From assembly GCA_024280295.1 (NCBI GenBank), contig JAJRQK010000006.1:62001-126000 (forward strand): DNA of 64,000 bases, written 5' to 3'. This document shows positions 1-8,818 of this stretch, one piece after another. Under the pieces are notes generated by a model that ran no database searches, was not told the origin of the DNA, and saw nothing but the letters and a program-made list of their open reading frames with translations. Position 1 is the first letter of the stretch. The number at the start of each line of letters is the position of its first letter. The translations under genes were made by a program, and so were the position numbers. Origin of the DNA: Bacteroidota bacterium. GTDB taxonomy: Bacteria; Bacteroidota; Bacteroidia; Flavobacteriales_D; Crocinitomicaceae.

Positions 1-2
1 TT

Positions 3-131
3 GGTGGGGTTGCACTTGTTGGTGTGGGACTCACAGGAGCGACCCTTGAAAGCTACAGAGGAAAAAGATATAGAGCCGCTAGAAAAAATAAGCGTAAATG
101 GGAGTATTCTGTTCGTCGAATAGAATCGTAG
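3..131 (+). CDS. 3' end of an unknown small protein with one membrane segment (partial)
   Basis: The window opens inside an open frame that ends at TAG 129-131. The visible 42 residues are a glycine- and valine-rich stretch, probably a membrane helix, followed by a strongly basic tail (YRGKRYRAARKNKRKWEYS). I do not recognise it. A second frame is also open (ending at 121-123), but its composition is less protein-like. The gene points the same way as ftsX but is separated from it by about 330 bases, so it is probably not in the same operon. Confidence 0.4.
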   Translation, partial: GGVALVGVGLTGATLESYRGKRYRAARKNKRKWEYSVRRIES

Positions 132-457
132 TAGTTGAGCAAATAATTATTTCTGCCTCAAGTTATAGTGTGCTCCTATTCTCAACTTATTAAAAATAGT
201 TTACTACATTCGTTTCTCGCGAGACTCATCATAATATCTGTTCTAATTTACGGTTTTCTCATATAAGAAAGAATAAGGACCCCTACACAGGGACCCCCCT
301 AAATGTTGTAGAGTCGTAATCCATTATTTCAGTGTCATCAACATCCACTAGATTAACTTTAATCTCTATCGGTTAACATCTCACTTCTAACAATTCACCC
401 TGTATAACTACCTTCTCATCTTTAATTCTCCCATGCCATAATTCGTACTTTTGAATC
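132..457. other. 326-base gap before ftsX
   Basis: No confident gene. On the minus strand, an ATG at 459 opens a 28-codon frame ending at TAA 373-375. The same frame then continues for 29 further codons to TAG 283-285. Its composition is acidic and protein-like, but I recognise no family. A short direct repeat of GGACCCC lies at about 277-299. The last bases carry the ftsX promoter. Confidence 0.4.
446..453 (+). promoter_or_regulatory. Bacteroidota -7 promoter element of ftsX
   Basis: TACTTTTG matches the Bacteroidota -7 consensus TAnnTTTG. Only four bases separate it from the ftsX ATG, so transcription would begin at or beside the start codon and the message would be close to leaderless. 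No clear -33 TTG is present. Confidence 0.55.
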
Positions 458-1348
458 ATGGCAGGCGGAGTCGAGAAATACAACAAACGTGGTGTAAAAA
501 CCAGTTACATTTCCACAATTATTGGAATATCCCTGGTGCTATTCGTTATTGGCCTAGTAATTAGTGGTGTTATTGGTCTTGATCAGCTTCAAAAACAAGC
601 AAAAGAAAGCCTAGTTTGTGACCTTTTCTTTCAAGCGGATTTGAATGAAGCAGATATTAAACAAGTCGCTCAAGAACTCCAAACATGGGCTCAATTCAAG
701 GAGGTGGAGTTTGTTTCTCCCCAACGCGCCATCGAAACATTTCAAGAAGATGGACAAAATGCCGATAATATCATGGAAATCTATGATGGTGTTAACCCGA
801 TGCCCCCTACAATAACATTCAAGCCAAAAGAAGACTACGCAACAGCGGAAAAACTCGAAGAAATTCGCGCACTTATTATGGAATCCTACGGTGATCGAAT
901 TGAAGAGATGAGCTATGATAAGGCTAGTGTGGAATCTGTTAACCTTGGATTTAAACAGTTTGTCTTATTGATTGGCGTAGTTGCATTATTACTTATAATT
1001 GTTGCATTTGCAATGATTAACAATACAATTCGACTATCTCTTTACTCAAAAAGATTCTCGATAAAAACAATGCAGCTAGTCGGAGCAACAAGTGGTTATA
1101 TTCGAAAACCGTTCTTGTGGTCATCTGTTGGAATGGGAATTATCAGTGGAACAATCGGAATGGGACTCGTACTCGGATTGTTCTTTGCTCTTAATAATGT
1201 CCTCGATTCTATCGATATTCAATTAGATTTAATGATGTTTCTTTTTTTACTTGCATCCCTTGTTGTCATTGGAGTTGTCATCTCAATCGTGTCTACATGG
1301 TTTGCTCTTAACAAATATTTGAGAATGAAATTGGATGATTTGTATTAA
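458..1348 (+). CDS. ftsX: FtsX, cell-division ABC transporter permease
   Basis: FtsX pairs with the ATPase FtsE at the division site and controls cell-wall hydrolases across the inner membrane; it is not known to transport a substrate. The 296 residues have the classic layout: a short cytoplasmic N-terminus, TM1 at about 17-40, an extracytoplasmic domain at about 41-165, then TM2 (168-188), TM3 (222-245) and TM4 (260-282). The loop after TM2 carries the family signature NNTIRLSLYSKRFSIKTMQL. Length fits the family. It heads a tight run with the DUF3098 gene (9 bases) and uppP, an order common in Bacteroidota. ftsE is not in the window. The start follows a TAnnTTTG element by four bases. Confidence 0.95.
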   Translation: MAGGVEKYNKRGVKTSYISTIIGISLVLFVIGLVISGVIGLDQLQKQAKESLVCDLFFQADLNEADIKQVAQELQTWAQFKEVEFVSPQRAIETFQEDGQNADNIMEIYDGVNPMPPTITFKPKEDYATAEKLEEIRALIMESYGDRIEEMSYDKASVESVNLGFKQFVLLIGVVALLLIIVAFAMINNTIRLSLYSKRFSIKTMQLVGATSGYIRKPFLWSSVGMGIISGTIGMGLVLGLFFALNNVLDSIDIQLDLMMFLFLLASLVVIGVVISIVSTWFALNKYLRMKLDDLY

Positions 1349-1357
1349 ATTTGGGGC

Positions 1358-1738
1358 ATGAGTAAGAAAAAGCCCAACAAACGCCCTCAGAATTCACAAA
1401 CTTTTGATGCGAACTTAATTAACAATTCTCCAACAATTGAGAGTGTAACTAAAAATGCCGACGGAACGATTTCATTAGATGAGTTTAGTCGCACCGGGCC
1501 ATTTGCTTTTAGTAAAGTGAATACAAAACTCCTCTTGCTTGGTCTTGCAATCAACATTGTCGGGTTTATTCTAATGATTGGTGGTGCAACGGATGATATC
1601 ACAGAATTTCATGAAGAAGAAATTTTCAGTGAAACACGAATCACTGTGGCTCCAATTTTTATTGTTGCTGGGTACATTGTAACCCTATATGCGTTAATGA
1701 AGCGACCTAAAAAAAACGCTGATTCTGAATCAAACTAA
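1358..1738 (+). CDS. DUF3098 family membrane protein
   Basis: A 126-residue protein with a hydrophilic N-terminus (about 1-50) and two membrane helices (about 57-76 and 97-114) separated by an acidic loop containing EFHEEE. This matches DUF3098 proteins, a Bacteroidota family of unknown function regularly found between ftsX and uppP. The spacers are 9 and 6 bases, so the gene is almost certainly cotranscribed with both. A role near division or peptidoglycan precursor recycling is suggested only by the neighbours. Confidence 0.8.
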   Translation: MSKKKPNKRPQNSQTFDANLINNSPTIESVTKNADGTISLDEFSRTGPFAFSKVNTKLLLLGLAINIVGFILMIGGATDDITEFHEEEIFSETRITVAPIFIVAGYIVTLYALMKRPKKNADSESN

Positions 1739-1744
1739 TATCAA

Positions 1745-2539
1745 ATGTCATTTCTTGAAGCACTCATTCTTGGAATTATTCAAGGATTAACGGAGTTTTT
1801 ACCTGTCAGCAGTAGTGGTCATCTTGAAATTGTAAAAGCAATTCAAGGTTCTGATCTCTCTGATAAATCGAGTATGATGATGACGGTCGTTCTGCATTTC
1901 GCAACGGCAATGAGTACGCTTGTGATCTTCCGAAAAGAGGTCTTGGAAATTATTCGTGGCCTTTTCAAGTTTAAGTACAACGATGGGTTCAGATTCTCCT
2001 TGATGATTGTTATTTCGATGATTCCCGCTGCGATCGTTGGTGTGCTTTTCGATGATATCATTGAATCGTTTTTTAATGGTAAAATCTTACTGGTTGGTTC
2101 AATGTTAATCTTAACGGGACTACTCTTATTTGTCGCGAATCGTTCAAAAACATCAACTAGAAAAGTGGGCTTCAGGGACTCATTAATAATAGGTGTTTCA
2201 CAAGCAATTGCCATTCTTCCTGGAATTTCCAGATCTGGAGCTACAATTGGAACCTCTGTTTTGTTGGGCATCGACCGAGAAAGAGCAGCACGGTTTTCAT
2301 TCTTAATGGTGGTCCCGCTTATTTTCGGTAAAATGGCCAAAGATTTATTTAGTGATGGTTTCTCAACAGAAGGTGTATCAATGACAGCAATTTCTGGTGG
2401 CTTTATTGCTGCATTTGTTACAGGAATGATCGCTTGTACTTGGATGATCGCCATCGTGAAACGGAGTAAGCTATCTTATTTCTCTTATTATTGCTTTATT
2501 GTTGGGGCAATTGCCATAAGCTGGGCGACATTTGCTTAA
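1745..2539 (+). CDS. uppP: Undecaprenyl-diphosphatase UppP/BacA
   Basis: This enzyme dephosphorylates undecaprenyl diphosphate at the inner membrane, regenerating the lipid carrier for peptidoglycan and O-antigen synthesis; it also confers basal bacitracin resistance. Both active-site motifs are visible: E17 followed by SSSGH at 22-26, and PGISRSGATI at 159-168 with R163. The 264 residues and multiple membrane helices fit the family. It follows the DUF3098 gene by 6 bases and precedes truB by 18. Confidence 0.96.
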   Translation: MSFLEALILGIIQGLTEFLPVSSSGHLEIVKAIQGSDLSDKSSMMMTVVLHFATAMSTLVIFRKEVLEIIRGLFKFKYNDGFRFSLMIVISMIPAAIVGVLFDDIIESFFNGKILLVGSMLILTGLLLFVANRSKTSTRKVGFRDSLIIGVSQAIAILPGISRSGATIGTSVLLGIDRERAARFSFLMVVPLIFGKMAKDLFSDGFSTEGVSMTAISGGFIAAFVTGMIACTWMIAIVKRSKLSYFSYYCFIVGAIAISWATFA

Positions 2540-2557
2540 TTTAATTAGTCAGATGTT

Positions 2558-3256
2558 ATGATTCGAGAATTTGCAACCGGAAGCACAATCTTAGTCGATA
2601 AACCCCTCCATTGGACTTCTTTTGATGTGGTGAATAAACTTCGATGGCATTTGCGTAAGAAGTTAGGAGTTAAAAAGCTTAAAGTTGGACATGCAGGAAC
2701 GCTCGATCCGTTAGCAACTGGATTATTGGTGATTTGCATTGGAAAACATACCAAACTTATTGAAGGAATCATGGGAGGTCAGAAAACTTATACGGGAACA
2801 TTCCTGCTAGGTAAAACAACTCCATCGTATGATTTGGAATCGGAATATGATCAAGAATTTGAAACGAATCATATTACTTCAGAATTAATGGAAGAGGTTC
2901 GGGAATCGTTTTTGGGTGAGCAAGACCAGATTCCGCCGATATTCTCAGCTAAAAAGATTGATGGTAAACGCGCTTATGAATCAGCTCGTGCGGGAAAAGA
3001 AATTATAATGAAGCCCAATAAGATTGTAATAAATAGTTTCTCTATTGACGGCGATGAATTTCCAAAGGTGAAATTTGAGTTAAGTTGCTCCAAAGGAACT
3101 TATATTAGATCTATTGCAAGTGATTTTGGTAAAAATCTAAATTCAGGCGCGACGCTAATTGAGCTTAGAAGAACCGTTTCGGGAGATTCAAAAATAGAAG
3201 ACAGTAAATCAGTGGAAGAGTGGATTTCATTTATTGAAGATTCACCTTTGGAATGA
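2558..3256 (+). CDS. truB: tRNA pseudouridine(55) synthase TruB
   Basis: TruB isomerises U55 in the T-loop of most tRNAs to pseudouridine. The catalytic motif GHAGTLDPLATGLL is at 44-57, with nucleophile D50. The KPxxWTSFDVV motif at 15-25 and the RSIA(S)DFG segment at about 188-196 are also present. The 232-residue length is that of the short bacterial form without a C-terminal PUA domain. It is the last gene of the ftsX-uppP run; a separate promoter element precedes the next gene. Confidence 0.96.
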   Translation: MIREFATGSTILVDKPLHWTSFDVVNKLRWHLRKKLGVKKLKVGHAGTLDPLATGLLVICIGKHTKLIEGIMGGQKTYTGTFLLGKTTPSYDLESEYDQEFETNHITSELMEEVRESFLGEQDQIPPIFSAKKIDGKRAYESARAGKEIIMKPNKIVINSFSIDGDEFPKVKFELSCSKGTYIRSIASDFGKNLNSGATLIELRRTVSGDSKIEDSKSVEEWISFIEDSPLE

Positions 3257-3294
3257 TTTTTTCAAACCCACGATTAGACAACGAAATTCTTTTT

Positions 3295-3302
3295 TATCTT
3301 TG
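3295..3302 (+). promoter_or_regulatory. -7 promoter element of queA
   Basis: TATCTTTG is an exact TAnnTTTG match 47 bases before the queA ATG. It indicates that queA has its own promoter even though it follows truB on the same strand. Confidence 0.6.
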
Positions 3303-3349
3303 CCAACCTTGCACAAGTGCGAATTACAACTAGTAAATAGAGTAGTGTT

Positions 3350-4408
3350 ATGAATAAAATGAAATTATCCCAATTTAACTTTGATTTGCCAGAAGAGTTG
3401 ATCGCAGAATTCCCAACCACAAATCGGGATGAGTCGCGTTTAATGGTCGTTCACAGAGATACGGGAAAGATCGAGCACAAACTATTTAAAGATGTTATTG
3501 ATTACATCGATGAAGGGGATGTAATGATCATGAACAACACAAAAGTGTTCCCAGCTCGTATGTACGGGAATAAAGAAAAGACAGGAGCAAAAATTGAAGT
3601 ATTCCTTTTGAGAGAATTAAACCGCGAAAGTTTACTCTGGGATGTTCTTGTTGATCCTGCACGTAAAATACGAATTGGAAATAAGCTATATTTCGGTGAT
3701 GATGATTCATTGGTTGCTGAAGTAATTGATAATACAACGTCTCGCGGAAGAACACTCCGATTTTTATTTGACGGTCCTTACGAGGATTTCAAAAAGAAAA
3801 TAACTGAACTTGGTGAAACGCCTTTGCCTAAATACATCAAAAGAGATGTGATAGATTCAGATGAAGAACGATACCAAACAATTTACGCCAAAAAAGAAGG
3901 CGCGGTGGCAGCACCAACGGCTGGACTGCATTTCTCTCGTCAGTTAATGAAGCGTTTGGAACTTAAAGGAGTTGAGTTTGCAGAAGTGACCTTGCACATT
4001 GGCTTGGGAACTTTCCGCCCTGTTGAGGTTGAGGATCTTACGAAACACAAAATGGATTCTGAGCAGATGTCTATCGATCAAGCAGACGCTGACAAAGTAA
4101 ATGATGCAAAGAAAAACCGCAAGAAAGTTATAGCAGTTGGAACCACTTCAATGAGAGCAATTGAAACTTCTGTTTCTACTGACGGAATGCTAAAGCCATT
4201 TGATGGATGGACGAACAAGTTTATTTTCCCTCCTTACGATTTTAGTATCGCTGACGCACTTATTACTAACTTCCATACCCCACTCTCTACTTTGTTGATG
4301 ATGATTTCAGCGTTTGGAGGTCACGAATTTGTAATGGATGTTTACCAACAAGCAATTAAAGAGAAGTACCGTTTTTATTCTTATGGAGACGCGATGCTAA
4401 TCATCTAG
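3350..4408 (+). CDS. queA: S-adenosylmethionine:tRNA ribosyltransferase-isomerase QueA
   Basis: QueA transfers and isomerises the ribosyl moiety of SAM onto 7-aminomethyl-7-deazaguanine at the wobble position of tRNA, giving epoxyqueuosine. The 352 residues match the family length. Recognisable segments are the N-terminal [12 protein letters not shown], the [10 protein letters not shown] stretch at about 61-70, [13 protein letters not shown] near 184-196, [11 protein letters not shown], and the C-terminal [12 protein letters not shown]. It has its own promoter element upstream and a strong terminator directly downstream. Confidence 0.96.
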   Translation: MNKMKLSQFNFDLPEELIAEFPTTNRDESRLMVVHRDTGKIEHKLFKDVIDYIDEGDVMIMNNTKVFPARMYGNKEKTGAKIEVFLLRELNRESLLWDVLVDPARKIRIGNKLYFGDDDSLVAEVIDNTTSRGRTLRFLFDGPYEDFKKKITELGETPLPKYIKRDVIDSDEERYQTIYAKKEGAVAAPTAGLHFSRQLMKRLELKGVEFAEVTLHIGLGTFRPVEVEDLTKHKMDSEQMSIDQADADKVNDAKKNRKKVIAVGTTSMRAIETSVSTDGMLKPFDGWTNKFIFPPYDFSIADALITNFHTPLSTLLMMISAFGGHEFVMDVYQQAIKEKYRFYSYGDAMLII

Positions 4409-4430
4409 TCAATTTAAAATAATAGCTATA

Positions 4431-4465
4431 AAAAAAGGAAGTTGATTAATTCAACTTCCTTTTTT
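4431..4465 (+). terminator. Rho-independent terminator after queA
   Basis: A perfect hairpin: AAAAAAGGAAGTTGA pairs with TCAACTTCCTTTTTT around a five-base loop and runs into a T tract. It lies 22 bases after the queA stop. Confidence 0.9.
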
Positions 4466-4657
4466 GTTTGTAGAGGTATTAGGCTGCTATATATGCGTCC
4501 TATTCCAGTGATGCTGATGGTTAAACAGCGGCTTTGTGTCGACAAATATACGATTAATGTCGATTAACAATGTTTTTTTGTGCGATTTTTTCAGTTTTTT
4601 ATTTTATCTCTAATTGTTACTTAGTGTTTAAACTGATGTTTAACGTTAAATATTGAG

Positions 4658-4665
4658 TACTTTTG
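4658..4665 (+). promoter_or_regulatory. -7 promoter element of the cytochrome oxidase operon
   Basis: TACTTTTG, an exact TAnnTTTG match, lies 29 bases before the ctaB start. It is the only such element found before the seven-gene run to 9985. The rest of the 4470-4690 gap is AT-rich and shows no gene. Confidence 0.55.
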
Positions 4666-4694
4666 GGGCGAAAAACACCTTTAAATTTCCTTAA

Positions 4695-5576
4695 ATGGAT
4701 AGCAAAGAAGTCAAGATAACAACTCCTAGCAAGTTGAAATCATACATGGTTTTCACTAAATTCCGCCTGTCAGCGTTAGTGGTCGTTTCTGCGCTTTCTG
4801 GGTATTTATTTGTTGGCGATTTTGTTTGGTTGGAAATGACCTACTTGCTTGTTGGTGGTTTATTGGTGACAGCTGCATCTAACGGCTCAAACCAAATTTG
4901 GGAAAGAGAACTTGATAAAAAGATGAATCGGACGGCTAAACGCCCGTTACCTCAAGGACACATGTCGTTAAGTGAGGCTTATATCATCGTTGTGATTTGC
5001 CTAATCGGAGGAACTACACTTTTACTCATGCTTAATTTGTCCTCAGCATTACTTGGGTTAGTCGCATTTGTGTCTTATGTGTTTATGTACACTCCATTGA
5101 AAAGAAAAACGTCTTGGGCTGTTTTCGTTGGAGCATTTCCTGGTGCAATACCTCCACTTTTGGGAGCAATTGCACACGATGAGGTTGGATTTGGAATGGT
5201 GCCAGGGGTACTTTTCTTTGTTCAATTTACATGGCAATTCCCTCATTTCTGGGCGATTGCTTGGGTAGCTTATGATGATTACAAAGCTGGCGGATTCTCA
5301 TTACTTCCTTCTAAAAAAGGAAAATCAAAAGAATCAGCATTTCAAATAGTAGCTTATTCGTTAATTCTGATTCCATTTAGTTTAATGCCTTGGCTTCTTG
5401 GCTATACAGGAATTTGGTCAATGGTCATTGCAACTATCTTTGGAGCAGGGTTTTTCTTATACTCCTATCGACTTTTCTTAACATTAGAGGATAAAGATGC
5501 GCGAAAATTAATGTTTGCGTCTTTCCTATACTTACCAGTGATTCAGTTTGTATATGTATTCGATCGAATTATTTAA
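4695..5576 (+). CDS. ctaB: Protoheme IX farnesyltransferase (heme O synthase)
   Basis: This membrane prenyltransferase adds a farnesyl chain to heme B, making heme O, the precursor of heme A for terminal oxidases. The UbiA-family substrate motif is at 66-79 (N66, E70, D74, R79), followed by AKRPLPQG. There are about nine membrane helices in 293 residues, the usual length. It opens an operon of oxidase subunit and assembly genes (12 bases to the next), which supports heme-copper oxidase maturation rather than quinone synthesis. Confidence 0.95.
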   Translation: MDSKEVKITTPSKLKSYMVFTKFRLSALVVVSALSGYLFVGDFVWLEMTYLLVGGLLVTAASNGSNQIWERELDKKMNRTAKRPLPQGHMSLSEAYIIVVICLIGGTTLLLMLNLSSALLGLVAFVSYVFMYTPLKRKTSWAVFVGAFPGAIPPLLGAIAHDEVGFGMVPGVLFFVQFTWQFPHFWAIAWVAYDDYKAGGFSLLPSKKGKSKESAFQIVAYSLILIPFSLMPWLLGYTGIWSMVIATIFGAGFFLYSYRLFLTLEDKDARKLMFASFLYLPVIQFVYVFDRII

Positions 5577-5588
5577 ATAGAGATTAGT

Positions 5589-6683
5589 ATGAGTGAAGAA
5601 ATCAAAAATCAGAAACGGAACAGCGCAGAAGATTTCGAAGCACTAGATGATCGCAAAGATCAAATGGAGCGAGCAAAGAAAAATCTTGCCTATGTAGGTA
5701 TGTTTAGTGTTGTGATGCTTTTTGCTGGACTTTCCTCAGCTTATATTGTCTCGATGGGAGATTCTTTTTGGCTGAAAGTTCCTTTTCCTAATGCTTTTTA
5801 TGTAAGCACTGGATTATTACTTGCAAGTAGTATCTCAATAATTATAGCACTGAAATTGGCTCGTGCGAATAACAAAGGCGGACTTAAAATTGCAATATCA
5901 GTTGCGTTTGTTCTAGCGTTGTTATTTGTCTATTTCCAATTTAAAGGATATGGTGCACTCGTTGATCGAGGTGTACACGCCACATTTAACGGGATAGTTG
6001 TTACTGATGGTCGCTACGGCGACTATTTCGAAGTTCGTAAAGGAGATGACTTCGTTGAAGTAAATGGGAATGATTATTTACTCAGCGGGAAAAAAATGAC
6101 TGATGTTGAGATGAAAGATTTTCAAAAATTTATGTCTCAATTTACTGAATTTGATCAAAAAGAACCCTTTAAAGTGTCAAATTATGGCGATCCTTTTACC
6201 TTGTTATTAAAGAGTGGTAAGTTACACCTTGATGGAACCACATTGAAAACAAAAGATAATAAAGAGTTAGCTTACTTAGACCGTCAACGGTTGTTTTACC
6301 TTGCTAGAAATGTCAGAGATGAAAGAGGTGATTTCTTTGTGAGTGGAGAGATGGGGAAAGATTTTCACATCTACTATAAAGGAAATGAGCTAGAATATAA
6401 GGATCGCAACCTTTATTGGAAAGGTGCGATCTTATCTCCTTATCTTCAAGTCAAAGCAATGGAATCTTCAGACACCGCTTCTTCCTATTTGTATCTCATC
6501 ACATTTGCTCACTTACTTCACGTTATTGTTACGCTGTTGTTTTTATTGAAGGCTGTAATACGCTCGTACACAGGTCGAATTAATAGTGATAATACAATTG
6601 GTTTGAATATGACAGCAATTTTCTGGCATTTTTTGGGACTATTGTGGGCATATTTATTGCTTTTTTTGCTTTTAATTCATTAA
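5589..6683 (+). CDS. Cytochrome c oxidase subunit III-like protein with a large soluble insert
   Basis: A membrane subunit of the heme-copper oxidase. TM1 (about 34-56), TM2 (70-90) and TM3 (99-120) are followed by a hydrophilic insert at about 128-292. The last 72 residues resume the subunit III fold, with helices around LITFAHLLHVIVTLLFLL and a final segment starting FWHFLGLLWAYLL that corresponds to the typical subunit III C-terminus. At 364 residues it is well above a minimal subunit III of about 200. It is followed 20 bases later by a second subunit III. Subunits I and II are not in the window. The insert has no motif that I recognise. Confidence 0.85.
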   Translation: MSEEIKNQKRNSAEDFEALDDRKDQMERAKKNLAYVGMFSVVMLFAGLSSAYIVSMGDSFWLKVPFPNAFYVSTGLLLASSISIIIALKLARANNKGGLKIAISVAFVLALLFVYFQFKGYGALVDRGVHATFNGIVVTDGRYGDYFEVRKGDDFVEVNGNDYLLSGKKMTDVEMKDFQKFMSQFTEFDQKEPFKVSNYGDPFTLLLKSGKLHLDGTTLKTKDNKELAYLDRQRLFYLARNVRDERGDFFVSGEMGKDFHIYYKGNELEYKDRNLYWKGAILSPYLQVKAMESSDTASSYLYLITFAHLLHVIVTLLFLLKAVIRSYTGRINSDNTIGLNMTAIFWHFLGLLWAYLLLFLLLIH

Positions 6684-6703
6684 ACTTGCATAAAAAAAAC
6701 AGT

Positions 6704-7741
6704 ATGGCTGGACATGCTTCTAGAGAGATAGACTCTAAAACACTGTGGGGTGGTAAGGTATCACCGTTTAGTACAAGCTACGGTAAATTAATGATGTGGT
6801 TTTTTCTCGTTTCGGATGCTTTGACATTCAGCGGATTACTCATCGCGTACGGCTTTACTCGCCACAGTTTTCAAGGCTCATGGCCAATTGGAGAGGAAAC
6901 ATTTGATTCACTTCCTTTTTTAGGTCACGGATATCCACTGATTTATGTGGCACTAATGACATTCATTCTTATTGTCTCGTCTGTAACTATGGTGCTTGCC
7001 GTGGAAGCTGGGCACAGAATGGATCGTAAAGGTGTTACCAAGTGGATGATCGCTACTATTATTGGTGGTTTTTTCTTCGTTGCTTCACAAGCTTGGGAGT
7101 GGTCGCATTTTATTCATGGAACTGAATTTGGAAAAGTTGAATTGACTGATGACTCTCAAGCGATTGTTAAAGGTCACTGGGGAGACGTTAAGAATTTTAC
7201 CGTTACTGTTGATGGTGATCATCACAAGAAAGGTGCTGTTATTACAATGAAACAGGAGGATATTCAGCACACATATCGGCACGCTGTTGCAGAAGGACAT
7301 CTACATAATGGTATGATTACACTTCACGATGGTTCTATTGCTCGTGTGAACAAAGAAGCAAACCACGAAATGATGCTTATCGTAAAAGAATCAGGTGGAG
7401 AGTACAGCAAAGGTGATAAGATCAAAGATCACAAAAAAGCTACCAAGATGTACGAAGATGTCGTGAATTCTGGTGATGCAGGTCGCGTAATTTACGGAGC
7501 GAATCTCGAAGAGAATGAATATGGACCTCAACAATATGGTCAATTCTTCTTCTTTATTACAGGATTCCACGGATTCCACGTGTTTTCAGGAGTTATGTTT
7601 AACATCATTATTCTATTGGCTGTTCTTAGAGGACTTTACCACAAACGTGGCCATTATGAAATGATTGAAAAAACAGGACTGTACTGGCACTTTGTCGATC
7701 TTGTTTGGGTATTTGTATTTACTTTCTTCTACCTAGTTTAA
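6704..7741 (+). CDS. Cytochrome c oxidase subunit III (second copy)
   Basis: A 345-residue subunit III. TM segments are at about 27-50, 78-101 and 113-133, ending in SQAWEW. The C-terminal part has the family signature FFFITGFHGFHVFSG (about 282-296) and WHFVDLVWVFVFTFFYL. A histidine-rich soluble insert lies at about 139-275, at the same loop position as the insert of the preceding gene. An upstream in-frame ATG exists at 6644, but it would overlap the previous gene by 40 bases; the ATG at 6704 gives the N-terminus MAGHASREID expected for the family, so I use it. Confidence 0.92.
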   Translation: MAGHASREIDSKTLWGGKVSPFSTSYGKLMMWFFLVSDALTFSGLLIAYGFTRHSFQGSWPIGEETFDSLPFLGHGYPLIYVALMTFILIVSSVTMVLAVEAGHRMDRKGVTKWMIATIIGGFFFVASQAWEWSHFIHGTEFGKVELTDDSQAIVKGHWGDVKNFTVTVDGDHHKKGAVITMKQEDIQHTYRHAVAEGHLHNGMITLHDGSIARVNKEANHEMMLIVKESGGEYSKGDKIKDHKKATKMYEDVVNSGDAGRVIYGANLEENEYGPQQYGQFFFFITGFHGFHVFSGVMFNIIILLAVLRGLYHKRGHYEMIEKTGLYWHFVDLVWVFVFTFFYLV

Positions 7742-7759
7742 TTTTAAAAGCACTACGAT

Positions 7760-8128
7760 ATGTTAAGAGATGACATTATTGAATATTCATTAGACGCACA
7801 CCATAGCGAAGAAACAGGGAAGAAACTAAGAAAGAAGATTTGGTTTGTTACTGTAATTCTAACTTTAATCACAGCGGTTGAAGTAGCAATTGGTGCTTCA
7901 ATTCATCAAGATTCTAGTTACTGGCCAGTTGTAAAGGTTTTCTTTATCGTATTGACACTTGTGAAAGCTGCATATATCGTGCTTGTTTTTATGCACCTTG
8001 GCGATGAACGTAAAATATTAAAGTACATTGTTCTTATTCCATACTTCATTTTTGCACTTTATCTGATTGCAATTCTAATCTATGAAGGATTAGCTGCTGG
8101 TGAAGGCTTTGTAGGAGGAGGTGCTTAA
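7760..8128 (+). CDS. Cytochrome c oxidase subunit IV family protein
   Basis: A 122-residue protein with three membrane helices (about 28-46, 57-80 and 87-109), in the layout of the small CyoD/CtaF-type subunit. The segment KVFFIVLTLVKAAYIVLVFM followed by HLGDE is typical of Bacteroidota members. It follows the second subunit III gene by 18 bases. It probably stabilises the oxidase; no catalytic residues are expected. Confidence 0.85.
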   Translation: MLRDDIIEYSLDAHHSEETGKKLRKKIWFVTVILTLITAVEVAIGASIHQDSSYWPVVKVFFIVLTLVKAAYIVLVFMHLGDERKILKYIVLIPYFIFALYLIAILIYEGLAAGEGFVGGGA

Positions 8129-8143
8129 GCACAATCACATATT

Positions 8144-8818
8144 ATGGCGAAAAAAACTGTAGCCGGACGAATCAAAGTAGTATTAATGTTGCTGCTTGTG
8201 TTTGGTCCGGCTTCTTTATTGATTCTAATTGGAACTAGAGGTTGTGAGCATAAATTCAAAGTGCTCGACGATTACGGACCAGCCATTGATTATCACTTTA
8301 CGGATGGAATGGGGAATGAACATTCTTCTAAAGATTTTAAGGATCATGTAGTATTGATTACAACACTTCAATTAGGTTGTCCTGAAGATTGCGCTGTCTC
8401 CTTTTGGCACATTGATCAACATATTTATCAACCTGTTAGATCTAGTAAGGATAAGTCTGGCTCTGTTCGTATTATTTCCTTTGTTACTGATGCTGATGGG
8501 AATCCTATCAAAGATGTTTCTCAAGTTCAAGAAATGATGAAGGATCGAGTTGTAGGATATGATCCAAGCGTCTGGATGATTGCTTCTGGAGATAGTAGAG
8601 AGATATATGATTTCGAAAGTAATAATCAATCTCTACTTGAAAAAAGTGAAGAGGAATACGGCGAATTAGGCTATCAAGAGTTATTATTGTTACTCGATAA
8701 GTCTAATCACCTAAGAATGGTTCGATCTGGTTCCACTGAAGCGTGGGTTCGAGAAATGAAACAACATTTAGCATTACTGCAAAAAGCATACGACAAGGAA
8801 AAAGCAAGAAAGAAATGA
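8144..8818 (+). CDS. Membrane-anchored Sco-like protein
   Basis: A 224-residue protein with one N-terminal membrane anchor (about 10-31) and an extracytoplasmic thioredoxin-like domain. C79 and C83 in GCPEDC form a CxxxC pair at the position of the copper-binding cysteines of Sco proteins. The conserved Sco histidine near the C-terminal HSPAFVLID region is not evident; the equivalent stretch reads LLLLDKSNHLRMV, whose histidine sits after the strand. It may be a reductase-like or divergent copper chaperone partner of the next gene, whose ATG overlaps its stop (ATGA, 8815-8818). Confidence 0.75.
   Translation: MAKKTVAGRIKVVLMLLLVFGPASLLILIGTRGCEHKFKVLDDYGPAIDYHFTDGMGNEHSSKDFKDHVVLITTLQLGCPEDCAVSFWHIDQHIYQPVRSSKDKSGSVRIISFVTDADGNPIKDVSQVQEMMKDRVVGYDPSVWMIASGDSREIYDFESNNQSLLEKSEEEYGELGYQELLLLLDKSNHLRMVRSGSTEAWVREMKQHLALLQKAYDKEKARKK

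Noticed and set aside
1843-2454. 203-codon minus-strand frame opposite uppP
   Set aside because: Antisense to a well-supported gene with catalytic motifs; no recognisable family.
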